Of a DNA stretch of 64,000 nt, positions 34,195 to 43,364 are shown piece after piece; within the stretch, counting starts at the first letter, position 1, and every line of letters begins with the position of its first letter. A program made the position numbers and the translations under genes. Where the stretch lies: contig NZ_AUIF01000036.1 in assembly GCF_000423565.1 (NCBI RefSeq), positions 56,983 to 120,982 on the forward strand, read 5' to 3'. Source of the DNA: Runella zeae DSM 19591. GTDB lineage: Bacteria; Bacteroidota; Bacteroidia; Cytophagales; Spirosomataceae. The notes below the pieces were generated by a model. That model saw only the letters and a program-made list of their open reading frames with translations. It was not told the DNA's origin and did not search any database.

Positions 34195-35063
34195 AAAAAC
34201 CACTTATTCTCGCACTTTTAATGGCAAGCCTTTCGGTGAATGCCCAATTAAACTTTCCCCCAGCCAGCCCCGAAGCACATTTTACACAACAAGTGGGGTT
34301 TGCTCGAATTACAGTTAAATATGAACGCCCATTGGCTCGTGGACGCAAAATCATGGGCGGTTTAGTCCCTTATAACGGCGAACTCTGGCGAACAGGCGCA
34401 GGTGATTGTTCAACGATTAAATTCAGTGAAGACCTTACCATTGGTGGACAAAAAGTAGCCGCAGGCAACTACTCTCTTTTTTCAATCCCCACTGCGGACG
34501 AATGGACTATTGTACTAAACCGTGATACAACCATGCACGGTACAGGTGGGTACGATCAAGCAAAAGATTTGGTACGATTCAAGGCTAAACCCGAAACAAC
34601 TAATCGCTTTTATGAAGCCTTTACCATTGAAGTTCAAGACATCGTTAAAAACAATGCCAATCTGTATTTGACTTGGGAAAATATCTCGGTGAAAATTCCG
34701 ATTCAAACGACTGCCGATGAAAAAATCATGGCCGACATCAAGAAGAAAATTGTAGATGAAAAAGGTACTCGTCCCATGCTGTTGTTTCAAGCTGCTAATT
34801 ATTACTACGAAAACGACAAAGACATAAACCAAGCTTTGGCGTGGATTCAGCAAACCACGGCGCAAGAAGCCAAAGCTAATTTTTTGATGACCCAAGCCCG
34901 AATCCAGATGAAAGCTGGCAAACACAGCGAAGCGATAGAATCAGCAAAAAAATCGGCAGAAGTAGCTCGGGCTGATAAAAACGAAACTGCTGCCAAAATC
35001 GCAGAGGCGTTTATTGCTGACATGAACAAAATGCACGGTGGAGCAATGGAGCATAAGCACTAA
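34191..35063 (+). CDS. DUF2911-domain secreted protein
   Basis: A 290-residue secreted protein. After a signal peptide (SVNAQ) there is the DUF2911 domain (residues about 20-165: SPEAHFTQQVGFARITVKYE, RGRKIMGGLVPYNGELWRTG, AGNYSLFSIPTADEWTIVLN). A C-terminal helical part (about 180-280) resembles TPR repeats (ANYYYENDKDINQALAWIQQ) and ends in a His/Met-rich tail, NKMHGGAMEHKH. The tail may bind Cu. The biochemical role of the family is not known. It is part of a tight run of genes from the DUF3347 protein to the methyltransferase. Confidence 0.8.
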   Translation: MKKPLILALLMASLSVNAQLNFPPASPEAHFTQQVGFARITVKYERPLARGRKIMGGLVPYNGELWRTGAGDCSTIKFSEDLTIGGQKVAAGNYSLFSIPTADEWTIVLNRDTTMHGTGGYDQAKDLVRFKAKPETTNRFYEAFTIEVQDIVKNNANLYLTWENISVKIPIQTTADEKIMADIKKKIVDEKGTRPMLLFQAANYYYENDKDINQALAWIQQTTAQEAKANFLMTQARIQMKAGKHSEAIESAKKSAEVARADKNETAAKIAEAFIADMNKMHGGAMEHKH

Positions 35064-35077
35064 AAACGAGCACATCT

Positions 35078-35725
35078 ATGAGCGATACCTCTTACATCCC
35101 TGCCCTACGATTCAACTGGTTGACAAAAGTATATGACCCGTTGATTCAATGGACAATGCCCGAAAAGCAATTCAAACAAGACCTCATCAAAGAAGCGGGT
35201 ATCGAAACCGAATTCCACATCCTTGACTTTGGGTGTGGAACGGCCACGCTTTCTATGATGACTAAATCGAAATACCCTTCGGCATTTATCACGGGTGTGG
35301 ATGTAGATGCAGAAGTACTGGCAATTGCCCAGCATAAATTACGAGATTTTCCACACCCTATTCGCCTTGACCAATATGACGGCATGAAACTGCCTTATCC
35401 CGATGAGACATTTGACCGAGTGATTTCGAGTTTAGTATTTCATCACCTCACTCCCATTCAGAAAGCCAATGCCTTCAAAGAAATCAAGAGGGTTTTGAAG
35501 TTTGATGGCGAGTTGTATATAGCAGATTGGGGAAAAGCCGAAAATAGCCTAATGAGGGCGTTATTTTACGGTGTACAATTGTTAGACGGTTTTAAAACTA
35601 CCCGTGGCAATGTGTCGGGTCTGATGCCATCCTACCTGCTTGGAGCGGGTTTTTTAAGTGCCAAGGTGTTAAAAAAATACCGAACTGTATTTGGAACATT
35701 GGAACTATTTAGAGCTAAAAAATGA
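35078..35725 (+). CDS. class I SAM-dependent methyltransferase
   Basis: A 215-residue cytoplasmic methyltransferase. SAM-binding motif I is HILDFGCGTATLSM (about residues 46-60), followed by TGVDVDAEVL and the post-I region. Motif IV-like is FDRVISSLVFHHL (about 110). The fold is complete at normal length. The substrate is unknown; other members act on quinones, arsenic or small molecules. It overlaps the MerTP-like gene downstream by 4 bases, so it may serve metal detoxification. No ArsM-type Cys triad is evident, so arsenic methylation is not supported. Confidence 0.82.
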   Translation: MSDTSYIPALRFNWLTKVYDPLIQWTMPEKQFKQDLIKEAGIETEFHILDFGCGTATLSMMTKSKYPSAFITGVDVDAEVLAIAQHKLRDFPHPIRLDQYDGMKLPYPDETFDRVISSLVFHHLTPIQKANAFKEIKRVLKFDGELYIADWGKAENSLMRALFYGVQLLDGFKTTRGNVSGLMPSYLLGAGFLSAKVLKKYRTVFGTLELFRAKK

Positions 35726-36327
35726 AAACACTACTTTCTCTCTCAAATTTAAGCCTGCTTACGGCTTTGTCATCCTCTCTTTGTTGCATCATGCCAATAC
35801 TGGCAATTTTTGCAGGTACGAGTGGAATAGTTTCAACTTTTTCTTGGGTTGAACCAGCAAGACCCTTTTTTATAGGTGCAACCTTATTGATTCTCGGCTT
35901 TGCTTGGTATCAAAAACTCACTCCCCAAAAACGAGCTTCTTGCGATTGTGAACACGATAGCAAAAAACCTTTTTGGGATTCTAAATCATTTTTGGGTATA
36001 ATAACTGTGCTATCTTTTTTGCTTTTAGCATTTCCCAGCTATTCACATCTTCTTTTTCAAAACAATAAAAATCAGGCGGTTGTAAGCGAAAAGAATAAGA
36101 TAAAAAAGGTTGAGTTTACCATTTCAGGAATGACGTGTGCAGGATGCGAGCAACACATCAAAACTGAACTTCAAAAACTTAGAAGTGTAGTTGCGTCAGA
36201 AGTGTCTTATACAAATGGCCGTGCAATGATACAGTTCGACGCTAAACAAGCAACTGTCAGCCAAATTACACAAAATATCCAAGCAGCAGGTTACAAAGTA
36301 GTCAAACATAAAATTATAATAAAATGA
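35722..36327 (+). CDS. merT: mercuric-type transporter fused to an HMA domain (MerTP)
   Basis: A 201-residue protein. The first half is MerT-like: helix 1 with the Cys pair SSSLCCIMPILAIFAG (about residues 17-32), two more helices and a cytoplasmic Cys segment (ASCDCEHD). The second half (about 128-201) is a heavy-metal-associated domain with GMTCAGCEQHI, which in separate form would be MerP. Fused MerTP proteins bring Hg(II) or a related metal into the cell for reduction. No mercuric reductase is in the window, so it may transport another soft metal. It overlaps the GDCCVxC gene by 4 bases. Confidence 0.82.
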   Translation: MKTLLSLSNLSLLTALSSSLCCIMPILAIFAGTSGIVSTFSWVEPARPFFIGATLLILGFAWYQKLTPQKRASCDCEHDSKKPFWDSKSFLGIITVLSFLLLAFPSYSHLLFQNNKNQAVVSEKNKIKKVEFTISGMTCAGCEQHIKTELQKLRSVVASEVSYTNGRAMIQFDAKQATVSQITQNIQAAGYKVVKHKIIIK

Positions 36328-36533
36328 CAGCGATCATTTTGCAATCTGAAATTACCTGCCCAAACTGTGGTCATAAAAAAACAGAAACCATGCCCACAGA
36401 TGCTTGCCAATTCTTTTACGAATGTGAGCAGTGTAAAACGGTTTTGAGGCCAAAACATGGTGATTGCTGCGTGTATTGCAGTTATGGAGATACGCCCTGT
36501 CCGCCTATTCAACAAAACAAAACTTGTTGTTGA
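36324..36533 (+). CDS. GDCCVxC-domain small Cys-rich protein
   Basis: A 69-residue cytoplasmic protein rich in Cys: CPNCGH (about residue 11), CEQCKT (about 35), the family-naming GDCCVYC (about 47) and a CC at the C-terminus. Several of these pairs can bind a soft metal. The family accompanies MerTP-type transporters in many bacteria and probably passes the metal on. It overlaps the MerTP gene by 4 bases and shares one base with the following nuclease-like gene (TGATG), so the three are translated together. Confidence 0.8.
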   Translation: MTAIILQSEITCPNCGHKKTETMPTDACQFFYECEQCKTVLRPKHGDCCVYCSYGDTPCPPIQQNKTCC

Positions 36534-37783
36534 TGAACACCAACCTGAGCCATATCATCAGTCAATACAAGTCCGACCAAGAATCGGTGTATAACACCTG
36601 GTTTATCAACAACGAAGAGCGTCTAAAAGCCTTTCGTTCCATTCGGCGGGGGGTACAGCAAATCGTGGCCGACATCAAACAGGGCAAGTTTCCTAACGAT
36701 TTCAGAGGGTCATCACTCGAATTTGTATTGAACTGTATTACCGAACAAAAACAGGTTTTTGAGGGAGCTTCTCACCCGTTTTATTGGAAGCCCAAGCTCA
36801 GAATACCAGACATTTACGAAAACCAAGACCACAAAAAAGCCTTTGGGCAGTTTCTGGAAAACTGCCTCAACGCCACCAAAGAAGAACAGCTGCTTCGAGA
36901 AATCATTCGCTTGGATGAACTCAAAATCAAAGGCTTGGGGCCTTCTGTGGCCAATATCCTGTATTTCCTTCATCCCACGCTGATTCCACCGTTCAATACG
37001 GCTATTTTGAACGGCTTCAATTACTTGTTTAAAGACAAGAAAAAATTGGGTTCGTGGGCAGAGTTCTTGAAAATGCGAGAAGTCATATTCAAAACTAACC
37101 AAGAACACCGCAATGAACTTTCGTCTGACTTAGGAGCTTTGGCTGGATTGCTTTTTGAGATTGGTACACAAAAAATGATATTAGGCAATGACGAATACCT
37201 CTCTGCCGAAGAACGGCAGAAGCTGGAAAAACTCATTGAAAAACGCCACCGTGAAGTCCAAGCCGAGCGTCAGGACGATAACCTGCATACCGAAATGCAG
37301 TATCATCTATTGAAAATCGGTCAAGCACTGGGTTACGACGCTTTTCCTGCCACGAATGACCAATCAAGAAGCTACGACGGACACAAGTTTTCGTTTTTAT
37401 GCCAAGCTACTTTCCCGTCTATTAAGTGTGATTCCGAAACCCGAAACACCATTCGATTGATTGACGTGCTTTGGTTTGAGAAAGGCACAGACAACGTACT
37501 GGCGGCTTTCGAGGTAGAAAAAAGCACCTCGATATACTCGGGGATACTACGTTTGAGCGATTTGTCGTATAGCATAGCCGACGGGGACGAAACGTTCTAT
37601 TTAGTCGTACCAGATAATCGAGAAAAAGACGTTTGCCTACAACTGGCTCGTCCATCGGTCAAAAGCAACAATGTTCCTATCAAATACATTTTGTTTTCTG
37701 AACTTAGAAAAAACTGCGATGCCCTTTGTCGGTTTGGTGATAGTCACCACATCATGAAAAAAATCGCAAAAACTGTGTGTTAA
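36533..37783 (+). CDS. helix-hairpin-helix protein with PD-(D/E)XK-like nuclease domain
   Basis: The protein has 416 residues from the ATG at 36533. Residues about 100-175 resemble a DNA-glycosylase helix-hairpin-helix ([18 protein letters not shown]-x-G-x3-A-x2-I). A charged linker ([20 protein letters not shown]) leads to a C-terminal domain (about 240-400) with IDVLWFEK...[15 protein letters not shown]. Its Asp...Glu-x-Glu spacing is like PD-(D/E)XK nucleases of the BamHI type. It should bind and perhaps cut DNA. I do not know the family. It is coupled to the small Cys protein, an odd place for a nuclease. A restriction-like or repair role is inference. Confidence 0.6.
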   Translation: MNTNLSHIISQYKSDQESVYNTWFINNEERLKAFRSIRRGVQQIVADIKQGKFPNDFRGSSLEFVLNCITEQKQVFEGASHPFYWKPKLRIPDIYENQDHKKAFGQFLENCLNATKEEQLLREIIRLDELKIKGLGPSVANILYFLHPTLIPPFNTAILNGFNYLFKDKKKLGSWAEFLKMREVIFKTNQEHRNELSSDLGALAGLLFEIGTQKMILGNDEYLSAEERQKLEKLIEKRHREVQAERQDDNLHTEMQYHLLKIGQALGYDAFPATNDQSRSYDGHKFSFLCQATFPSIKCDSETRNTIRLIDVLWFEKGTDNVLAAFEVEKSTSIYSGILRLSDLSYSIADGDETFYLVVPDNREKDVCLQLARPSVKSNNVPIKYILFSELRKNCDALCRFGDSHHIMKKIAKTVC

Positions 37784-37832
37784 CTATTTCACTTTCAATC
37801 AATTATTTTTTACAATCAAACAATTCAAAACA

Positions 37833-38306
37833 ATGAAAAAAACAATCGTTTTCGCATTTGCTCTTTTGATTTCAGGCGTAACTTTTGCTCAACATGAAGG
37901 ACACAATATGGCAGCAATGGGTGTTACTCCCGTACTGACTGCTTATTATAAAGTAAAAAATGCTATGGTAGCTTCTGATGCCAAAGCCACCGCTTCCGAA
38001 GCCAAAGCGTTGTCAGCTGCTTTGAAGAAAGCGGGCAAAATGGTAGGGGCTGATGCGTTTAAAGCTGCCGATGCCATCGCCAAAGCATCAAGCATTGATG
38101 CCCAACGGGCGCAGTTAGGGACACTGACGGCTGCTGTCTATGCTGCTGCCAAAACCATGAAATCAGATAATCCTGTTTATTATGATTTTTGTCCGATGGC
38201 TAACGACAACAAAGGGGGCTACTGGCTAAGTGAGAAGAAAGAGATTGCCAATCCGTATTTTGGTGATGCGATGCTCAAATGCGGCAAAGTTAAAGAAACG
38301 CTTTAA
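37833..38306 (+). CDS. DUF3347-domain secreted protein, second copy
   Basis: A 157-residue protein with a signal peptide (ends TFAQ). The mature N-terminus is HEGHNMAAMG, which looks like a copper-binding stretch. The DUF3347 core follows (VLTAYYKVKNAMVASDAKAT, DFCPMANDNKGGYWLSEKKE, NPYFGDAMLKCGKVKE). The second half aligns residue for residue with the paralog at 33173, including the CPM and CGKV motifs. It is shorter and lacks the lipobox, so it is probably soluble in the periplasm. It follows the nuclease gene by 49 bases. Confidence 0.83.
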   Translation: MKKTIVFAFALLISGVTFAQHEGHNMAAMGVTPVLTAYYKVKNAMVASDAKATASEAKALSAALKKAGKMVGADAFKAADAIAKASSIDAQRAQLGTLTAAVYAAAKTMKSDNPVYYDFCPMANDNKGGYWLSEKKEIANPYFGDAMLKCGKVKETL

Positions 38307-38324
38307 TGAAGCGAGCCTAAGTTC

Positions 38325-38359
38325 AGCAGAAGCCACCCGTACCAAAGGTGGTTTCTGCT
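38325..38359. terminator. 13-bp hairpin after the second DUF3347 gene
   Basis: AGCAGAAGCCACC at 38325-38337 pairs with GGTGGTTTCTGCT at 38347-38359 (one G-T pair) around a 9-base loop; ATTGAAATTTT follows. It is a likely terminator, ending the run of genes that starts at 33173. Confidence 0.65.
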
Positions 38360-38393
38360 ATTGAAATTTTAATCTTTCATCCCCACTTTCAAC

Positions 38394-38846
38394 ATGAAAA
38401 AAATACTGCTCTTTATTGCTGTTTCGTTAGCTATTATGACCTCAAATGCCCAAACTACCGAAGTTGAGGCAGTAAAATCGGTATTGAATACCTACAAAAA
38501 ATCTTTGGAAAGTTTAGATACAACCGGTATTCCGAAGCTTTTTATAAAAAATGCAAGGGTGTTTGAACAGGCAAAAGATGAAGGGTCAATTCAAAATTAT
38601 CTGACCCATCATTTGGGGCCCGAATTGCAGGTATTTAAAACCTTTACTTTCAGCGACTATAAAGTGGATGTAACGGTGTGTAATCTCAGGGCATTCGCCA
38701 CTGAAACCTACCTCTATACAATTGTTTTGGCAAAAGACGGTAGTGTGATAAAAAGTCAGGGCGTAGCCACTTCAGTCCTCATAAAAACTTCCGATGGATG
38801 GAAAATCGAATTGACCCACTCATCATTTAGGAAACTCAAACAATAG
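38394..38846 (+). CDS. secreted SnoaL/NTF2-like protein
   Basis: A 150-residue protein with a signal peptide (SNAQ). The mature part has the pattern of the NTF2-like cone-shaped fold (AVKSVLNTYKKSLESLDTTG, then FSDYKVDVTVCNLRAFATET, and ending in DGWKIELTHSSFRKL), as in DUF4440/SnoaL proteins. The pocket residues do not indicate a specific reaction. It is the last gene before the insertion sequence. The downstream flank contains a short in-frame ATG frame (38872 onward) that is broken by the IS. Confidence 0.65.
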   Translation: MKKILLFIAVSLAIMTSNAQTTEVEAVKSVLNTYKKSLESLDTTGIPKLFIKNARVFEQAKDEGSIQNYLTHHLGPELQVFKTFTFSDYKVDVTVCNLRAFATETYLYTIVLAKDGSVIKSQGVATSVLIKTSDGWKIELTHSSFRKLKQ

Positions 38847-38950
38847 CATCACGTCTAAATCAATTTTTGAAATGCAAAAAGAAATTGTTTTTGTCATCTC
38901 AATGAGTCTGCTCGGTGTTCGTAGTTCTTTTGTTGTGTATCTTTTGGGTT

Positions 38951-39811
38951 GAAGTTGTTTAGTTGAAAATATGTCTAAAGTTAATCATGCTTGAAGCTAT
39001 CAAAAGCCAAGATTTGAAGTGATTGGACAGTACTTCAAATCTGACAAGAAGCCTTTTGTAAGTGTCGAGCCAGGCAAAAACAACCTCAATTTTGAAGCGA
39101 AAATCATAGATATACTCACTTAAATAACGATAATCAGGGACATTTTTCTTTTTGTTACGCCTATTCTCTTTGATATTGGCAATGATTTTATGATTTTCAA
39201 TGAATTCGATGAATGCTTTGACGTCAAAACCCGAATCAGCATTTAAGTGAGAGCGTTTATAGTCAATGTGTTGTTTATCAAGTAGCCCAATCATATTTTT
39301 GATATTTTCAATGATTTCAAAATTATCATGGTGATTGCCATCAATACAGTCGGAAATGGCTAAAATGTTATAGGCATTATCGCAAATCACTAAATTATTT
39401 ACCGTTTTGGCTCTTTTACGTCTTTGCCACTGAACGTTTTGCCCCCCTTTTTTGAGGGCGTGTGAGAGCCATCTAATTGTAAACATTCCAGAGCCAATTT
39501 ATCTGAAATAGCGACAGTTGAGCCTTCAAATAGTTTTGTAAAGCTACCATCAGCAGACCATTTGGCGTAGTGGTAGTAGATGTTTTGCCAAGTAACAATC
39601 TGATTATCAGGCCTCAATGTTCGCCAAGAACACCCTGATTTCAGAACATAGAGAATCAGGTTAAAAATATAATGATAACTGACTTTTAACCGATTGTGAC
39701 CAATTTTGTGGGTCAAATTGGGAAGTATGTAGGTTTCAAAATCTGATTCTGAAACATAAACAGGTAATTTATTCATAGTACAAAATAACCCCTTTTCAAC
39801 TAAACAACCTC
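38951..39811 (-). mobile_element. IS5-family insertion sequence (IS427-like), 861 bp
   Basis: The ends are inverted repeats: GAAGTTGTTTAGTTGAAAA at 38951-38969 and its near-perfect complement at 39793-39811 (one mismatch). GTT occurs on both outer sides and may be a 3-bp target duplication. One transposase, read from two frames joined by a slip site, fills the element. Removing the element and one GTT restores an open frame of about 30 codons (ATG at 38872) that would end 2 bases before the gene at 39831, so the IS may have broken a small gene. It is probably recent, because the ends and the frames are intact. Confidence 0.82.
38959..39776 (-). CDS. IS5-family transposase with programmed -1 frameshift
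   Basis: The first frame (39776 to 39399) encodes the N-terminal part with LPNLTHKIGHNRLKVSYHYI and LQLDGSHTPSKKGG, which carries the first catalytic Asp. The second frame (stop at 38959) continues with QRRKRAKTVNNL, NADSGFD (second Asp) and FRFKIEVVFAWLDTYKRL (Glu and the C-terminal Y...R...K). The frames overlap at A6G6 on the minus strand (39453-39442). A -1 slip there joins HTPSKKGG to QNVQWQRRKR, the natural family sequence. This is the usual way IS427-type elements limit transposase. The product would be about 272 residues. Confidence 0.82.
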
Positions 39812-39830
39812 GTTGTAAAACACACTGATT

Positions 39831-40496
39831 ATGACAACGCAACACCTATTTTACATCCCGACTGTATTTCTATTGGGATTTGTATTCGGCATTATTTTCA
39901 GTGAAAATAAGCTGTTAAGAAGTACCAATAATTCTGATGGTTCATCCCGTGACAGGATGTCTAAAAATAAGCTGCTTTATACATTTTTAATTTTTATTCT
40001 TGTTTTTATCATCACCCATTTATTTGAAATCCCTTGGGGTTCTAAGCAAGTAAGCAGCCTCTTAAATGGGCAAGAAATATTTGATAAGAAACCATTATTT
40101 TCAAGTGATGAAGTTTATACTAAAATAGGAACATTCTCCGAAGAAGGGTTAAAAGTATATCAGCGATTTACTTATACAGTTGATATAATATTTCCTGTCT
40201 CATTTTTTGTATTTCTATTAACCTTCGCACAGTTTGTAGCTTATCGAATAAAAAAACCAAAACTAATAAATCGAATCATTACTATCCTCCCTACTCTTTG
40301 GCTAATAACTGATTTCCTCGAAAACCTCATCCTCTACATTATATTGTCAAATTACCCAACTCGCTATGAATTTCTCGGGGGAATCATCGGTGTAGTTTCC
40401 GCTATTAAATTTACACTCCTTTTTTGTTCAATAATAACCCCAGTGATTTTTTGGATAATTTCAAAAAGAAGTACAAGTAATCTATATATTAACTAA
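39831..40496 (+). CDS. integral membrane protein, unknown function
   Basis: A 221-residue protein with about five hydrophobic segments (LFYIPTVFLLGFVFGIIF, LLYTFLIFILVFIITHLF, VSFFVFLLTFAQFVAYRI and two more at the C-terminus). Between segments 2 and 3 is a soluble loop with a signature-like GSKQVSSLLNGQEIFDKK. I do not recognise a family. The gene begins 20 bases after the IS end and may be expressed from the element's edge or from a lost upstream promoter. It is the first gene of a run leading to the PepSY protein and the copper ATPase. Confidence 0.55.
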   Translation: MTTQHLFYIPTVFLLGFVFGIIFSENKLLRSTNNSDGSSRDRMSKNKLLYTFLIFILVFIITHLFEIPWGSKQVSSLLNGQEIFDKKPLFSSDEVYTKIGTFSEEGLKVYQRFTYTVDIIFPVSFFVFLLTFAQFVAYRIKKPKLINRIITILPTLWLITDFLENLILYIILSNYPTRYEFLGGIIGVVSAIKFTLLFCSIITPVIFWIISKRSTSNLYIN

Positions 40497-40506
40497 TGTT
40501 TTATAA

Positions 40507-41265
40507 ATGGCTAAACGTAAACACTACTACGTACGGAAATCTCACAGGTATTTAGGCCTATTCTTAGGCATTCAATTCTTATTTTGGACGATCGGAGGAC
40601 TGTATTTCAGTTGGTCAGATTTGGATGATGTCCATGGTGACCATCAAAAAGCCCATATTCATCCCGTAGGCGGCAATGTTATATTAGCTCCGCTGTCTGA
40701 TGTTCTACAAAAACTCAAAGCAAAGGATACAGTTAATTTCATTTTTGATACCCGCTTGATTCAGGTTTTGAGCGACCCCGTCTATCAAATCACCTATTCC
40801 AAAGAGCATGACCGAGGCAAAAAAATACAATTAGTCAATGCCATTTCGGGCGAACTAAGACCTGCATTGAGCCGAACCGAAGCGATTCAAGTGGCTCAGG
40901 GCAGCTTTACTGATGAGGCAAAAGTAAAATCTGTGGAGTATCTGACTACTACCAACGGCCATCACGAGTACCGAAAAGAACCCTTACCCGCTTACGCCAT
41001 TACTTTTGACCACCCCTCTAACACAACGGTCTATGTAAGCACCCAATTAGGCACTGTTCAGAAGTTCAGAAACAACAAATGGCGGGTTTTCGATGTTCTG
41101 TGGATGCTCCATACCATGGACTACCAAACCCGTGACCATTTTGGCAATTGGATGTTAAGGGCCTTTTCTGTTTTGGGACTTGTGACTGTCTTTTCAGGAT
41201 TTTGGTTGTTTTGGTTAAGTCGTAAAAAGAAGATAACAAATCCCAACCCTGTGTCAAAACACTGA
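40507..41265 (+). CDS. PepSY-domain membrane protein
   Basis: A 252-residue protein of the PepSY-associated TM family. It has an N-terminal membrane helix (YLGLFLGIQFLFWTIGGLYFSW), a periplasmic part with a PepSY-like segment (RTEAIQVAQGSFTDEAKVKS), and a C-terminal helix with LHTMDYQTRDHFGNWMLRAF, the typical end of these proteins. His residues near both helices could bind heme or a metal. Members occur near iron or copper genes and may act in metal reduction. The next gene, a copper ATPase, starts 6 bases later. Confidence 0.75.
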   Translation: MAKRKHYYVRKSHRYLGLFLGIQFLFWTIGGLYFSWSDLDDVHGDHQKAHIHPVGGNVILAPLSDVLQKLKAKDTVNFIFDTRLIQVLSDPVYQITYSKEHDRGKKIQLVNAISGELRPALSRTEAIQVAQGSFTDEAKVKSVEYLTTTNGHHEYRKEPLPAYAITFDHPSNTTVYVSTQLGTVQKFRNNKWRVFDVLWMLHTMDYQTRDHFGNWMLRAFSVLGLVTVFSGFWLFWLSRKKKITNPNPVSKH

Positions 41266-41270
41266 TAATT

Positions 41271-43310
41271 ATGGAACACCAACATCATCACTCGACCAAT
41301 GATAAGCCTGATAATCATGCCGGCCATCATAAAGACAGCAGTTACGCAGGGCATCATCCCAAGCATGGCGAAGCAGGTCACAATCATTCGGCTATGATTG
41401 AAGATTTTAAACGGCGGTTCTACGTAAGTTTAGGATTGACAATCCCGATTTTGGTACTGTCTGACATGATTCAACATTGGTTGGGTTTTGAATTAGATTT
41501 CGTGGGAAGAAAATACCTGCTCTTGGTACTCTCGATAGTATTGTTTTGGTATGGTGGAAAACCCTTTTTAGAAGGGTGTTTGGATGAACTCAAAAGCCGT
41601 CGCCCGGGCATGATGACACTCATTGCTATGGCTATCACAGTAGCTTTTGTATATAGCATTGCGACCGTTTATGGTTTTCAGGGCATGGATTTTTTCTGGG
41701 AACTGGCTACACTAATTGTGATTATGTTACTGGGGCACTGGTTGGAAATGCGTTCCGTAGCCAATGCTTCCAAAGCCCTCGAACTTTTGGTTCAGATGAT
41801 TCCTGCCGAAGCCCACGTTATGCACGGGGAGATGATACACGATATGCCTTTGAAAGAAGTAAAACCGGACTTTCGGATTTTGGTACGTCCGGGCGAAAAG
41901 ATTCCCGTGGACGGTACGGTTTTGAAAGGCGAAAGTTTCCTCAATGAGTCTATGCTTACAGGCGAATCCGCCCCTGTCCTCAAACAAATCGGCGCAAAGG
42001 TGATTGCAGGAGCATTGAACGGAAATGGTTCGCTCGAAATAAAGGTAGAACAAACGGGCGAAGGAACTTACCTTGCCAAGGTGATTCAAATGGTGCAAGA
42101 TGCTCAAAACACCAAATCAAACACCCAACGACTGGCCGACCGTGCTGCATTTTGGCTCACCATTGTTGCCTTAGTAATGGGTTTTGGTACGTTAACAGCA
42201 TGGCTCCTCATGGGCCAATCGTGGGCGTATGCCGTGGAGCGTATGGTAACGGTCATGGTGATTTCTTGCCCTCATGCTTTGGGTCTGGCGATTCCGTTGG
42301 TAGTAGCTATTTCTACTTCCCTTGCCGCTAAAAATGGGTTGTTGATTCGGAACCGCACTGTCTTTGAAAACGCCCGCAAGATTTCGATGCTTATTTTTGA
42401 TAAAACAGGAACGCTCACTACGGGTATTTTTGGAGTTACCCGTATAGGTAGTTTTTTGCCTAATTTTATCAAAAACGACCTGTTGGCGTTGGCAGCAGCG
42501 TTGGAACAAAACTCAGAACATCCCATTGCTACGGGTATCATTGCCGAAGCGAAAACCCAAAAAGTATCCATCCCAAATGTAGAGGATTTTCAGGCAATCA
42601 CGGGCAAAGGTGTTTCAGGTAAGGTTGATGGAAAAAATGTATGGGTTGTCAGCCCGGGTTATTTGCGAGAAAACAACCTCAATATTCCCGAAGGGGCAAT
42701 CGCAGATGCTTCCGAAACGGTCGTTTTTATATTGATTGATAACCAATTAGCAGGATTTATTGCCCTTGCCGATCAAATCAGGGAATCATCCACCGAGGCT
42801 ATTCAAATCTTGAAAAAGCAAGGTATAAAAACATTCATGCTGACAGGCGACAATCAAAAAGTAGCCGAAACCGTCAGCAAAAGATTAGACATGACTGGCT
42901 ATATGGCCGAAGTATTGCCACATCAAAAATTAGAGAAGATAAAGGAACAGCAAGCCAAAGGTGAATTTGTGGCCATGACCGGCGACGGTGTTAACGATGC
43001 CCCCGCCCTTGCCCAAGCCGACGTAGGTGTCGCCATCGGTTCAGGTACGGATGTAGCCGCCGAAACCGCCGACATCATTTTGGTAAACAGCGACCCGAAA
43101 GACGTTGCTTCCCTGATTCAATTTGGACGTGCCACCCATCAAAAAATGATTCAAAACCTAATTTGGGCTACCGCCTACAACGCCATTACCTTACCCTTAG
43201 CCACTGGCTTTGTACCGGGAATTGTTATCTCACCAGCCATTGGTGCCGTATTCATGAGTTTAAGTACAATTATTGTGGCTATTAATGCACAGACATTGCG
43301 ATTTAAGTAA
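41271..43310 (+). CDS. copB: copper-translocating P1B-type ATPase with CPH motif
   Basis: A 679-residue pump with a His-rich N-terminus (residues 1-38: HQHHHSTN, HHKDSSYAGHHPKHGEAGHN) in place of a Cys-based HMA domain. It has the transmembrane metal site CPH (VISCPHALGLAIPLV), phosphorylation motif DKTGTLT and hinge GDGVNDAPALAQADVG. CPH marks the P1B-3 class, which exports Cu(II) or Ag(I) from the cytoplasm. The length is normal. It complements the CopA-type Cu(I) ATPase at 56864. It is placed downstream of the PepSY protein in the same operon. Confidence 0.92.
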   Translation: MEHQHHHSTNDKPDNHAGHHKDSSYAGHHPKHGEAGHNHSAMIEDFKRRFYVSLGLTIPILVLSDMIQHWLGFELDFVGRKYLLLVLSIVLFWYGGKPFLEGCLDELKSRRPGMMTLIAMAITVAFVYSIATVYGFQGMDFFWELATLIVIMLLGHWLEMRSVANASKALELLVQMIPAEAHVMHGEMIHDMPLKEVKPDFRILVRPGEKIPVDGTVLKGESFLNESMLTGESAPVLKQIGAKVIAGALNGNGSLEIKVEQTGEGTYLAKVIQMVQDAQNTKSNTQRLADRAAFWLTIVALVMGFGTLTAWLLMGQSWAYAVERMVTVMVISCPHALGLAIPLVVAISTSLAAKNGLLIRNRTVFENARKISMLIFDKTGTLTTGIFGVTRIGSFLPNFIKNDLLALAAALEQNSEHPIATGIIAEAKTQKVSIPNVEDFQAITGKGVSGKVDGKNVWVVSPGYLRENNLNIPEGAIADASETVVFILIDNQLAGFIALADQIRESSTEAIQILKKQGIKTFMLTGDNQKVAETVSKRLDMTGYMAEVLPHQKLEKIKEQQAKGEFVAMTGDGVNDAPALAQADVGVAIGSGTDVAAETADIILVNSDPKDVASLIQFGRATHQKMIQNLIWATAYNAITLPLATGFVPGIVISPAIGAVFMSLSTIIVAINAQTLRFK

Positions 43311-43364
43311 TTCAATTGTCATTCTGAAACCCTGTTGCACAATATTTTAACTTATATTTGCTGT

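Noticed and set aside
34515..34925. A 136-codon frame on the minus strand
   Set aside because: It is the shadow of the DUF2911 gene and has no recognisable domain.
43335..43364. TTG start codon for the DUF6660 gene
   Set aside because: The GTG at 43365 gives the natural signal-peptide start, and the extra ten residues fit no family pattern.
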